This document shows, piece after piece, positions 41,693-50,009 of a DNA stretch of 64,000 nucleotides. Position 1 is the stretch's first letter; the number at the start of each line of letters is the position of its first letter. The position numbers and the translations under genes are program-made. This DNA is from Pseudomonas sp. URIL14HWK12:I12 (GTDB lineage Bacteria > Pseudomonadota > Gammaproteobacteria > Pseudomonadales > Pseudomonadaceae), in NCBI RefSeq assembly GCF_003097135.1, contig NZ_QEQL01000003.1, forward strand, positions 434,001 through 498,000. The letters run 5' to 3'. The notes under the pieces are model-generated. The model ran no database searches, was not told where the DNA came from, and was given only the letters and a program-made list of their open reading frames with translations.

Positions 41693-41755
41693 GCTTTGGA
41701 AGCAATGCTGCAGCCCACGCGGGGAAAGGGCTGCAACGTTATGATCGTTTTTTGA

Positions 41756-42646
41756 TCAGCTTTTGCGACGCAGCGCTATCCACACATCGAAGCTGTAGAC
41801 GGCCAGCCCAGCCCAGATGAACGCGAATGCTGCCAGAGTGGATGTGGACAAATGCTCATCGTAAAGGCCCACCGCCAGGCACAGCACCAGGGTGGGCGCC
41901 ACATATTGAAGAAAGCCCAGTGTCGCATAGGGCAAATGCCGAGCCGCCGCGTTGAAGCACAGCAGTGGCACCAGGGTGACAGGGCCTGCTGCAACCAGCC
42001 AGAGGGCCTGAGAGGTGCCCCAGAAGCCTGCCTGGGTGGTCATGGCGCTACCGCTGTTGAACAGCATCCAGCCCAAGGCCACCGGCAGCAGTAACCAGGT
42101 TTCCACTGCCAGGCCCGGCAGTGCCTGCACTGGGGCTTTTTTGCGGATCAACCCGTAAAAGCCGAACGTCAGCGCCAGGGCGAGCGAGACCCATGGCAGG
42201 CTGCCGACCTGCCACACCTGCTGAGCCACCCCGGCCACTGCCAGTGCCACCGCCAACCACTGCAGCGGCCGCAGCCGCTCGCGCAGGATCATCAGCCCTA
42301 GCAGCACATTGATCAGGGGGTTGATGTAATAGCCCAGGCTCGCTTCGAGCATGCGCCCGTTGTTGACCGCCCACACGTAGATCAGCCAGTTGACCGCGAT
42401 CAGGCAGCCACTGCCGGCCAGCACCGCCAGGCGCGCCGGGTTCTCCCGAAGTGAGCGCCACCAGCCGGGGTGCTTCCAGATCAGCAACGCCAGGGCGGCG
42501 AACAGGGCCGACCAGATCACCCGGGCCAGGATGATTTCCAACGCCGGTACGCTTTGCAGGGTTTTGAAATAGAGCGGGAACAGGCCCCAGGCGACATAGG
42601 CGGTCAGGCCCAGCAGATACCCGCGGCGCGGGTTGGCGGCTTGCAT
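41756..42646 (-). CDS. rarD: RarD/EamA family transporter
   Basis: RarD is a ten-span drug/metabolite transporter family (EamA) protein first linked to chloramphenicol resistance. The 296-residue protein has about ten hydrophobic segments and the family motifs RGYLLGLTAYVAWGLFPLYFK, NWLIYVWAVNNGRMLEASLGYYINPL and LPYATLGFLQYVAPT. I chose ATG 42646; the frame is open upstream to 42745, but that stretch reads into the spacer. It follows srkA by 26 bases on the same strand. Confidence 0.92.
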   Translation of the reverse strand: MQAANPRRGYLLGLTAYVAWGLFPLYFKTLQSVPALEIILARVIWSALFAALALLIWKHPGWWRSLRENPARLAVLAGSGCLIAVNWLIYVWAVNNGRMLEASLGYYINPLINVLLGLMILRERLRPLQWLAVALAVAGVAQQVWQVGSLPWVSLALALTFGFYGLIRKKAPVQALPGLAVETWLLLPVALGWMLFNSGSAMTTQAGFWGTSQALWLVAAGPVTLVPLLCFNAAARHLPYATLGFLQYVAPTLVLCLAVGLYDEHLSTSTLAAFAFIWAGLAVYSFDVWIALRRKS

Positions 42647-42672
42647 GGTGTTTCCTTGTTGGCAGAGTCGAA

Positions 42673-43647
42673 TCAGAAAAGCGTCAAGGGTGCTTCGGCC
42701 AGGGCCGAGAGTTGTTCGCGCATGGCCAGCACCTGGTCGCCCCAATAGCGCTCGTTACCGAACCAGGGAAAGCTGGGGGGGAACGCCGGGTCGTCCCAGC
42801 GCCGCGCCAGCCACGCGCTGTAATGAAGTTGGCGCAGCGCCCGCAGTGGCTCGATCAGGGCCAGCTCACGCGGGTCGAAGTCGTGAAACTCCTGGTAGCC
42901 GTCAACCAGCTCGGCGATCTGAGCCAAACGCTCGTGCCGCTCGCCGGCCAGCATCATCCACAGGTCTTGCACGGCGGGGCCAGTGCGGCAGTCGTCGAGG
43001 TCGACCACGTGGTACACCTCGTCGCGGCACATCAGGTTGCCGGGGTGGCAGTCGCCGTGCAGGCGGATGCTGGTGTGAGGCGTTGCCGCCCAGCGTTCAC
43101 GTACCACTTCCAGCAGGTCGCGCGCGACCGACTCCCAGGCCGGGCGCAGCCCAGGCGCGACGAAGCCGCCTTCGATCAGGGTCGCGATGGAGGCTTCCCC
43201 GAAGTTATGCACAGCCAGGTGTTCACGGTGCTCGAACGGGCGAGTGGCCCCCACTGCATGCAAGCGGCCGAGCAACTGGCCGAGACGGTAAAGCTGGTCG
43301 AGGTTGCCCGGTTCCGGTGCGCGGCCGCCACGGCGCTCGAACAGCGCAAAGCGAAAGCCGCCATGTTCGAACAGGCTCCGGCCCTCAAGCTGCAAGGGCG
43401 CCACTACCGGGACCTCATGCTCGGCCAGCTCTGCACTGAAAGCATGTTCTTCCAGAATGGCCGCATCGCTCCAGCGCCCAGGCCGGTAGAACTTGGCGAT
43501 CAACGGCTGAGCGCCCTCGATGCCAACCTGATACACGCGGTTTTCATAGCTGTTGAGCGCCAGCACTCGGGCGTCGCTCAGGTAGCCCACGCTCTCCACG
43601 GCATCGAGTACCAGGTCCGGGGTGAGGGTGTCGAAGGGGTGGGCCAT
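42673..43647 (-). CDS. srkA: Stress response kinase A (YihE family)
   Basis: SrkA is a cytoplasmic Ser/Thr kinase that protects against stress-triggered MazF-linked cell death in E. coli. The 324-residue protein has an aminoglycoside-phosphotransferase-like fold with LHGDCHPGNLM (catalytic loop) and VDLDDCRTGP (metal-binding aspartate). The start at 43647 has CAGGAG nine bases upstream; an ATG two codons earlier is less well spaced. rarD follows after 26 bases, the same pairing as in P. aeruginosa. Confidence 0.92.
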   Translation of the reverse strand: MAHPFDTLTPDLVLDAVESVGYLSDARVLALNSYENRVYQVGIEGAQPLIAKFYRPGRWSDAAILEEHAFSAELAEHEVPVVAPLQLEGRSLFEHGGFRFALFERRGGRAPEPGNLDQLYRLGQLLGRLHAVGATRPFEHREHLAVHNFGEASIATLIEGGFVAPGLRPAWESVARDLLEVVRERWAATPHTSIRLHGDCHPGNLMCRDEVYHVVDLDDCRTGPAVQDLWMMLAGERHERLAQIAELVDGYQEFHDFDPRELALIEPLRALRQLHYSAWLARRWDDPAFPPSFPWFGNERYWGDQVLAMREQLSALAEAPLTLF

Positions 43648-43723
43648 GTACATCAACTCCTGAGGCGGGCCGGGGCGGCCAAGCGCCCAATGGTAGCTCA
43701 GGCCGGCCCGCCACCGCAGGTTT

Positions 43724-45625
43724 TCAGGCGCCGATGACCCCGCCGTCGTCACGGGTGATGGCCATCACCGAGGAGCGGGGTGTACCGCCGGGCAAGTGCT
43801 CGGGGAAGGTCGAGGCGCCACTTTCGCCAGGGTGCTGGATACCCACGAAAAGGGTCTTGTGATCGGGTGAGAAGGCGATGCCGGTTACCTCGCAACCCAC
43901 CGGGCCTACCATGAAACGGCGGATCTCCCCGCTCGCCGGGTCGGCGGCGAGCATCTGGTTGTTGCCCATGCCGGCGAAGTCACCGGCGTTGGACATATCG
44001 CCATCGGTGAGGATCCACAGCCGCCCGCCGTCGTCGAAAGCCAGCCCGTCGGGGCTGTTGAACAGGTTCTGGGCGGTGATGTTCGGTGAACCGCGGCCCG
44101 GCCCTTCAGGGTGCACGGCCGGGTTGCCGGCAACGGCGAACAGGTCCCATTCGAAGGCATCGGCAGCATGGTCGTTGCCCACCGGCCGCCAGCGCAGAAT
44201 CTGGCCATAAACGTTCTTGGCGCGCGGGTTGGGGCCGCCCACCGGCTGGCCGTCTTCGCCCCGCTTGATGTTGTTGGTCAGGGTGCAATAGACCTGGCCA
44301 TCCAGGGGGCTGATGACTATCCATTCCGGGCGGTCCATGCGCGTGGCCTTGAGCAGCGTCGCGGCCTGGCGTGCATGGATCAGCACCTGGGCCTGGCTTT
44401 CGAAACCCGCAGCGGCCTCAAGGCCATGCTTGCCATGGCTGAGCGCCAGCCACTGGCCGCGCCCGCGCGGGTGCTCGGCGCTGCCGTCGCCATCGTCGAA
44501 GCGGGCGACGTACAGCGTACCGTGGTCAAGCAGGTCACGGTTAGCTCTGGGGTTGCCTGGGTCGATCCGGTCGCGGCTGATGAACCGGTAGATGAACTCG
44601 CCGCGCTCGTCGTCGCCCATGTACACCACGGCGCGGCCATCGGCGGTCTGGCCAACCGCAGCGTTCTCGTGCTTGAAACGGCCCAGCGCTGTGCGCTTGA
44701 CCGGGGTGGAATGCGGGTCGAACGGGTCGATCTCCACCACCCAGCCATGGCGGTTCAGCTCGTTGGGGTGCTTGGCCAGGTCAAAGCGCGGGTCGTGCCG
44801 GTGCCAGTTCACCTCCTTGCTGGCGGCGCTGGCACCATAGCGCTTCTGCGCCGCATCCAGTGCCAGGTTGGGGTCGCTGGAGCCGAAGCAATCGGTGAAG
44901 TTTTCCTCGCACGTCAGGTAGGTGCCCCACGGAGTTTTGCCATTGGCGCAATTCTGGAAAGTGCCCAGCACCTGGGTGCCGGTGGGGTCAGCAGCGGTCT
45001 TGAGCAGCGCATCGCCTGCCGCTGGGCCGCTGAAGCGCAGCGGGCTGTTGCCGTGGATGCGGCGGTTGTAGGGCGAACCCTGCACGAACTGCCAACGCCC
45101 TTGCTGGCGACGCACTTCGATCACCGACACGCCTTCGCTAGCCAACGCCTTGCGTACATCCTCGGCCGACTGCGGGGCACCGCCGTGGCTGAACAGCCGC
45201 TTGTAGTTGGTGTATTCGTTGTTGATGGCCATCAACGCGCGGTCAGGCTCGCCCGGGAAGGGGAACAGGCTCATGCCATCGTTGTTGTCGCCGAACTGGA
45301 CCTCCTGGTCGGCGGCGCTGTTGCCGCCCTTGGCGTCGAACGCAGGGCCGTGGGCGTGCAGCGGCTGGCCCCAGCTGATCAGCGGGCGAGCGCTATAGCC
45401 CGGTGGCAGGGTGACGGTATCGGCGGTGGAAGCAGCAATGCTGCTAAAACCCAGCAGCGGGCTTGCGGCCGAAACGCTTTGCGCCAGCACGCTGCGGCTG
45501 AGCAAGCTACCGCCCAGGAACAGCGCGGCGCCGCACAGGGCGCCCATGCCCAGGAACTGGCGACGGGCAAGGCCTTGGGTAAGGGTTTCGAGATCGGTGG
45601 GGTGGTCGTCGTGAAGAAGGGTCAC
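43724..45625 (-). CDS. Tat-exported PhoX-family phosphatase (DUF839)
   Basis: A 633-residue protein with a twin-arginine signal (ARRQFLGMGAL near residues 20-30) and the PhoX/DUF839 beta-propeller. PhoX enzymes are calcium- and iron-dependent alkaline phosphatases in the periplasm. Typical blocks are LTCEENFTDCFG with the cysteine and glutamate of the metal site, GWVVEIDPFDP, LGRFKHENAAV and PDGLAFDDGGRLWILTDGD. A single CTGTCAC half-site lies upstream but not a full Pho box, so phosphate control is unproven. It is a single gene with a long AT-rich region before it. Confidence 0.88.
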   Translation of the reverse strand: MTLLHDDHPTDLETLTQGLARRQFLGMGALCGAALFLGGSLLSRSVLAQSVSAASPLLGFSSIAASTADTVTLPPGYSARPLISWGQPLHAHGPAFDAKGGNSAADQEVQFGDNNDGMSLFPFPGEPDRALMAINNEYTNYKRLFSHGGAPQSAEDVRKALASEGVSVIEVRRQQGRWQFVQGSPYNRRIHGNSPLRFSGPAAGDALLKTAADPTGTQVLGTFQNCANGKTPWGTYLTCEENFTDCFGSSDPNLALDAAQKRYGASAASKEVNWHRHDPRFDLAKHPNELNRHGWVVEIDPFDPHSTPVKRTALGRFKHENAAVGQTADGRAVVYMGDDERGEFIYRFISRDRIDPGNPRANRDLLDHGTLYVARFDDGDGSAEHPRGRGQWLALSHGKHGLEAAAGFESQAQVLIHARQAATLLKATRMDRPEWIVISPLDGQVYCTLTNNIKRGEDGQPVGGPNPRAKNVYGQILRWRPVGNDHAADAFEWDLFAVAGNPAVHPEGPGRGSPNITAQNLFNSPDGLAFDDGGRLWILTDGDMSNAGDFAGMGNNQMLAADPASGEIRRFMVGPVGCEVTGIAFSPDHKTLFVGIQHPGESGASTFPEHLPGGTPRSSVMAITRDDGGVIGA

Positions 45626-45817
45626 GGTGAAAGGCTCCCTGCGGGTTTTTGCGCCACGGTAGGAGGGAGGTGTGACAGTTTGTGGTTGCTACATATTTGG
45701 CAATAATTTGGTGGAGAGAGGGCGCTATCGAACGCAGCTTTCGGACTCTGGAAGTTAAGTGATTTTTCCTACAGAGTTATCAGAACTATCTCTGGCTACA
45801 AAGGCTTGTCTTTCTGT

Positions 45818-45887
45818 TGTCGTGTGCAATATTCAGCTGGCACACGATAGCTGTGAGCTGTGAGCGCCCGTAGAGTATTCGTACGGG
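45818..45887 (+). promoter_or_regulatory. Tandem stem-loops in the MFS upstream region
   Basis: Stem one pairs TCGTGTGC (45820-45827) with GCACACGA (45840-45847), extendable by two or three pairs. Stem two pairs CCCGTA (45867-45872) with TACGGG (45882-45887). Both lie on the same side, 215 bases or more before the MFS gene. They may be operators or part of an RNA leader. Confidence 0.4.
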
Positions 45888-45950
45888 TAAGTTTATCTTC
45901 GTCGTAACGCCTGTCTAGAGCATGAAATAACTGTAGGTGAAAGTTTAAAA

Positions 45951-45963
45951 AACATTAAATGTT
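45951..45963. promoter_or_regulatory. 13-base palindrome upstream of the MFS gene
   Basis: AACATT-A-AATGTT is a perfect palindrome within a T/A-rich stretch 140 bases before the GTG start. Its size suits a dimeric repressor site. No regulator gene lies next to it. Confidence 0.35.
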
Positions 45964-46102
45964 AGTTGAGCATGAACGGCTGGCGAAGGATGCTGGGCTC
46001 TGCTGGCAAAAATATTCAATGTCAAGACGAAACATGTCAATAACAATAAGCTTTTTGTAGCCCGAAAAAAGCGGGCTCTGTAAATGGATATGGAACGTTT
46101 CC

Positions 46103-47323
46103 GTGAAAGTCATTTTTTCATTTGAACAACGCTTTTTACTGCTACTCGCATTAATCAGTTTGACATCTGTTTTCCCGTTGGATGTTTTCCTCGGCGCTGT
46201 GCCTGAAATAGCAAACCATTTTGCCGTACCCATTGAGTCCATAAGCGCTGACCTGGCTGCCTTCCCGATGGTCGTGGCTGTCGGGCAACTGTTTGCAGGC
46301 AAAGCGGCCGATAAATGGGGCGTCAGGCCTGTCATTCTTGCCTACGGGGTTATCACACTTTTGGCAACGGTAGGCCTGCTTTTTGCCGATAGCGTGTTCC
46401 AATACCATGTGTTGCGTGCTTTTCAGGCCTTTGGCTGTGCTGGCTATGGGCTGTCGAATGCGCTGGTTCAGATACACATGCCCGAGGCGTCGCGCTTGAG
46501 GGCCCGGGTGATCATGACCACCGCCAGTGGCGTATTTATTTCCATTGCCCCGCTGCTCGGCTCGATCTTGCAGCTGATCTGGGGGTGGCGGGGCAGTTTC
46601 ATGGTGTATGGCTCGCTCGTGTTCGTACTCATCCTGGCCCTGCACTATTGCCTGGCGAGGCCTGCACGCCCCGAAACGCAAGAAGGCAGTGCGTTGAACG
46701 CCGCAGGCAACGAGCACTTTTGGTTGAACAGTGTGATTTCGGCGTTTGCGTTCGGTGTGCACTTTACTTTCATAATCGCTTCCCCCGTCGTTTTACTGGA
46801 GCGGCTTTCGATGAGCGCTTGGGAATACGCCGGCCTGTTATTGTTTTACGGCGTATTCTACGTAGTGGGCGGCTGGGTCGCTGCAAAAGTGTCTGCGCAC
46901 CTTACTTTTGAACGGCAAGTGTTTTTGGGCAGCACTTTGATGATTGCAGGTGCGGCGGGCATGGTGCTTTTACAACGGTGGGGCCCCGCACATGCCTTCA
47001 GCATAGCGTTCCCTGCCATGATCAACGTTCTCGGCGTTTGTATCGTTCGGCCAGCGGCAGTTTGCCTTGCAATGAATGCACGCCCCCATCAGCCCAATAC
47101 CGCGTCGACGTCACTGAGCGTAGTGACCTTTCTAATCGGTGGCAGTTTGAGCCTGGTTGCCGCGAAGTCGCTCGAAATCCACGACGCCTGGCTAGGCTAT
47201 TGCCTGCTTATGCAATCCCTGGGCTGCATGTCACTAGCGATACTGGGTGCTGTACGTCACCGCCGTGAAACGCCGGGCCGCGAAGGTGAGTTGACTACCC
47301 ACCCCCCTTCCCATCACCCCTGA
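46103..47323 (+). CDS. MFS transporter, Bcr/CflA-like
   Basis: A 406-residue transporter of the major facilitator superfamily with about 12 hydrophobic segments. The N-terminus (PLDVFLGAVPEIANHFAVP, then GQLFAGKAADKWGVRPVI as the loop 2-3 motif) resembles the Bcr/CflA multidrug exporters. The substrate cannot be told. The start is GTG 46103 with only a weak ribosome site; no in-frame ATG lies upstream. Codon use is less GC-biased than in its neighbours, and the gene follows an AT-rich region, which suggests acquisition by transfer. Its last ten bases overlap the end of modE. Confidence 0.85.
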   Translation: MKVIFSFEQRFLLLLALISLTSVFPLDVFLGAVPEIANHFAVPIESISADLAAFPMVVAVGQLFAGKAADKWGVRPVILAYGVITLLATVGLLFADSVFQYHVLRAFQAFGCAGYGLSNALVQIHMPEASRLRARVIMTTASGVFISIAPLLGSILQLIWGWRGSFMVYGSLVFVLILALHYCLARPARPETQEGSALNAAGNEHFWLNSVISAFAFGVHFTFIIASPVVLLERLSMSAWEYAGLLLFYGVFYVVGGWVAAKVSAHLTFERQVFLGSTLMIAGAAGMVLLQRWGPAHAFSIAFPAMINVLGVCIVRPAAVCLAMNARPHQPNTASTSLSVVTFLIGGSLSLVAAKSLEIHDAWLGYCLLMQSLGCMSLAILGAVRHRRETPGREGELTTHPPSHHP

Positions 47324-48075
47324 ATACCGAGCAGTACCGAACTGGCGGCAAACCGGGCGTTGACCGCCTGGCCGGCGTCGAGCGCCAAGGCCTCGACCAC
47401 CTCTGGCGCGGCGAGGGCGCTGAGGGTTTGCCCGTTGGCCAGGGCGATACGCACTTCGGCTGCCTCGCCTGGGGGGCCTGGCAGCAACTCCCTCACGATG
47501 CCGGTCAGTTGGTTGCTTTCGAGCGGGGCTGTGTCATCTGGCGCATGCAGGGTCAGCCAGCTGGCCTTGATCAGCGCCACCACCCTGGAGCCTACCGCTA
47601 GCCCCAGCCGTTGCGTGCTGCCGTGGGTGATGGTTGCATGCAGGCAAAGCCCAGCGCCCAGATCAAGCGCGACCCGGTCATTGCGCCCCTGCGCTTGAAT
47701 GCCGGTGACCTGCCCATGCAGCTGGTTGCGTGCGCTGGTGTTCAGCATCAAGTGGTTCAGTGCCAGTAAGTCGCCTTCTTCTTCGACCGCTTCCAGCACT
47801 TGCGCTTGCAGGGCCATCAGCTTGCGGTACAGGCGCAGCAGCCGTTCGCCTTCGGCAGAGAGCCGCGCGCCGCCACCGCCCTTGCCACCGACACTGCGCT
47901 CCACCAAGGGGTGGGCAGCCAGGTTGTTGAGCTCATCGATGGCGTCCCAGGCGCCTTTGTAGCTCAGGCCGGCCGCCTTGGCGGCGCGGGTGATCGAGCC
48001 TTGTTCGGCGATGTGCTGCAACAAGGCCAGCCGTTGCGGGCGGTGATGCAGGTAATGGGCGATGACGTTGGGCAT
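47314..48075 (-). CDS. modE: ModE-family molybdate-responsive regulator
   Basis: ModE represses molybdate uptake genes when it binds molybdate. The 253-residue protein has an N-terminal winged-helix domain (LLQHIAEQGSITRAAKAAGLSYKGAWDAIDELN) with the linked ARLSAEGERLLRLY segment, and two C-terminal TOBE (Mop) domains (about 115-180 and 188-253) starting at SARNQLHGQVTGI and SNQLTGIVREL. No modABC genes are in the window, so its targets lie elsewhere. It meets the MFS gene tail to tail with a ten-base overlap. Confidence 0.9.
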   Translation of the reverse strand: MPNVIAHYLHHRPQRLALLQHIAEQGSITRAAKAAGLSYKGAWDAIDELNNLAAHPLVERSVGGKGGGGARLSAEGERLLRLYRKLMALQAQVLEAVEEEGDLLALNHLMLNTSARNQLHGQVTGIQAQGRNDRVALDLGAGLCLHATITHGSTQRLGLAVGSRVVALIKASWLTLHAPDDTAPLESNQLTGIVRELLPGPPGEAAEVRIALANGQTLSALAAPEVVEALALDAGQAVNARFAASSVLLGIQG

Positions 48076-48126
48076 GAGTTCAGGGCCGTGATTTTTTCGG
48101 CACGGTGCTGCAGCCTCCGGTGGACG

Positions 48127-48852
48127 TCAAGTGGCCCGGGGCGTACGTGCCGCGCAATAGACGTCTACCCGCGCCGCGCCCGCCTCCCGCAGCAAGTAGG
48201 CCAATGCCCGCGCTGTAGCGCCGGTGGTCATTACGTCGTCCACCAGTGCCAGGTGCAGGCCTTCAACCCGAGCGGCCGGTGCCAAGGCAAAGGCGGTCTG
48301 CAGATTGGCCTGCCGCGCCGCGAAGTCGAGGCTCTGTTGGGCTTGGGTGTGCTGGGGGCGTAACGCCCAATGCGGTTGGCTGGGCAGCCGCAAGGGCCCG
48401 CTCAGCCACTGTGCCAGCAGGCCGGCCTGGTTGAAGCCGCGCTGGCGCAAGCGCTTGCGCGACAGCGGGACCGGCAGCAGGAGATCCGGGCGCGCCAGGC
48501 CTTCATCGAAACGGTGGCACAGGTGCCGCGCCAGCAGGTCGCCCAGCAGCCGGCCAAGGGGCCATTGCCGTCGATGCTTGAAACGGCTGGCCAGCGCATC
48601 GACCGGGAAGCCATAGGCCAGGGGCGCCTCGACCCGCGTGAACGGCGGCGGGTGCAACAGGCAGTCGTGGCACAGCACGCCGGGCATGGGCAACGCGCAC
48701 ACGGCGCAGCCAGGAGCGAGCCAGGGCAGCTCCTGCTCACAGGCTTCGCACAGCCCAAGGCCCGGTAAGGCAGGCTCATTGCACAGTGTGCACGATTGAT
48801 TAAATATTGAGCAGATGTAAACCCTGAGTTTTTCAGCAAGTTGACAGCGCAT
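48127..48852 (-). CDS. ComF family phosphoribosyltransferase-like protein
   Basis: A 241-residue ComF/GntX-type protein. Two cysteine pairs near the N-terminus (CTLCNEP..GLCEAC and CAVCALP..LCHDC) likely bind zinc. The C-terminal type I phosphoribosyltransferase domain has the PRPP loop LALVDDVMTTGAT. In naturally competent bacteria ComF helps DNA uptake; in pseudomonads the role is unclear. The first codons are AT-rich and overlap a BirA-like inverted repeat facing bioB. It is divergent from bioB, with 92 bases between starts. Confidence 0.88.
   Translation of the reverse strand: MRCQLAEKLRVYICSIFNQSCTLCNEPALPGLGLCEACEQELPWLAPGCAVCALPMPGVLCHDCLLHPPPFTRVEAPLAYGFPVDALASRFKHRRQWPLGRLLGDLLARHLCHRFDEGLARPDLLLPVPLSRKRLRQRGFNQAGLLAQWLSGPLRLPSQPHWALRPQHTQAQQSLDFAARQANLQTAFALAPAARVEGLHLALVDDVMTTGATARALAYLLREAGAARVDVYCAARTPRAT
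48816..48846 (+). promoter_or_regulatory. BirA-like inverted repeat upstream of bioB
   Basis: TGTAAACC (48816-48823) and AGTTGACA (48839-48846) are separated by 15 bases; the second half matches the complement of the first at six of eight positions. This is close to the biotin operator recognised by BirA (TTGTAAACC, about 15 bases, GGTTTACAA). It lies within the 5' codons of comF and about 100 bases before bioB. Confidence 0.5.
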
Positions 48853-48944
48853 GGTCTTTCCCTGACGATTGCTTATCCGTGTAACGCCTGTGGCTATTCC
48901 CTGCCCGGCGTACCCAGCCCCAGCATAATCAAAGGAGCCCCTGC

Positions 48945-50003
48945 ATGAGCGCGAGCACCCAGGCCCAACTGCGTCACGATTGGACGCTGGCTGAAGTCAA
49001 GGCACTGTTCACCCAGCCTTTCAACGACCTGTTGTTCCAGGCCCAGGCCGTGCACCGCGCGCATTTCGACGCCAATCGAGTGCAGGTGTCCACGCTGCTG
49101 TCGATCAAAACCGGGGCCTGCCCGGAAGATTGCAAATATTGTCCGCAGTCGGGCCACTACAACACCGGCCTTGAAAAAGAAAAGCTGATGGAAGTGCAGA
49201 AGGTGCTGGAGGAAGCTGCCCGCGCCAAGGCGATCGGCTCTACGCGCTTTTGCATGGGCGCCGCCTGGAAACACCCGTCGGCCAAGGACATGCCCTACGT
49301 GCTGCAGATGGTGCGTGGCGTGAAGGCCATGGGCCTGGAAACCTGCATGACCCTGGGCCGCCTGAGCCAGGAGCAAACCGCCTCGCTGGCCGAGGCAGGC
49401 CTGGATTACTACAACCACAACCTCGACACCTCGCCGGAGTTCTACGGCAGCATCATCACGACCCGCACCTACGGCGAGCGCCTGCAAACCCTGGCCTACG
49501 TGCGCGACGCAGGGATGAAGATCTGCTCCGGCGGTATCCTGGGCATGGGCGAGTCGCTCGACGACCGCGCCGGCCTGCTGATCCAGCTGGCCAACCTGCC
49601 TGAGCACCCGGAGTCGGTGCCGATCAACATGCTGGTGAAGGTGGCCGGCACGCCGCTGGAAAACGCAGACGACGTTGACCCGTTCGATTTCATCCGCATG
49701 CTGGCGGTGGCGCGCATCCTGATGCCGCAGTCTCACGTGCGCCTGTCGGCCGGCCGCGAGCAGATGAACGAGCAGATGCAGGCGCTGGCCTTCCTGGCCG
49801 GTGCCAACTCGATCTTCTATGGCGAAAAACTCCTGACCACCGGCAACCCGCAGGCCGATAAAGACATGCAGCTGTTCGCGCGCCTGGGTATTGAGCCCGA
49901 GGCCCGCGAAGAGCACGCCGATGAAGTGCACCAGGCGGCGATTGAGCAGGCGCTGGTAGAGCACAAGAGCAGCGAGCTGTTCTACGACGCCGCCTCGGCA
50001 TAA
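48945..50003 (+). CDS. bioB: Biotin synthase
   Basis: BioB is a radical-SAM enzyme that inserts sulfur into dethiobiotin. The cluster motif CPEDCKYC is present, along with the second-cluster cysteines and arginine in the barrel and the [12 protein letters not shown] motif. The 352-residue length is normal. AAAGGAG precedes the ATG. It is the first gene of bioB-bioF-bioH-bioC-bioD, with bioF six bases downstream. Confidence 0.97.
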   Translation: MSASTQAQLRHDWTLAEVKALFTQPFNDLLFQAQAVHRAHFDANRVQVSTLLSIKTGACPEDCKYCPQSGHYNTGLEKEKLMEVQKVLEEAARAKAIGSTRFCMGAAWKHPSAKDMPYVLQMVRGVKAMGLETCMTLGRLSQEQTASLAEAGLDYYNHNLDTSPEFYGSIITTRTYGERLQTLAYVRDAGMKICSGGILGMGESLDDRAGLLIQLANLPEHPESVPINMLVKVAGTPLENADDVDPFDFIRMLAVARILMPQSHVRLSAGREQMNEQMQALAFLAGANSIFYGEKLLTTGNPQADKDMQLFARLGIEPEAREEHADEVHQAAIEQALVEHKSSELFYDAASA

Positions 50004-50009
50004 TCGGCG

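Larger units (their letters stand above)
45626..46102. other. Gene-free AT-rich region between phoX-like and MFS genes
   Basis: This 477-base stretch is the longest in the window with no recognised gene. It is clearly more AT-rich than its surroundings and has no convincing reading frame. It holds two successive stem-loops (45818-45887), a direct repeat of GCTGTGA (about 45850-45864), a 13-base palindrome (45951-45963) and an AGCCCG/CGGGCT hairpin just before the MFS start. It should contain the promoters of both divergent genes, but I could not assign them. Confidence 0.6.

Noticed and set aside
44111..45706. Plus-strand open frame of 531 residues over the PhoX-like gene
   Set aside because: The minus-strand gene has a Tat signal and PhoX motifs; the plus-strand frame has no domain.
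45680..45710. Pho box before the PhoX-like gene
   Set aside because: Only one CTGTCAC half-site is present; the partner half 11 bases away does not match.
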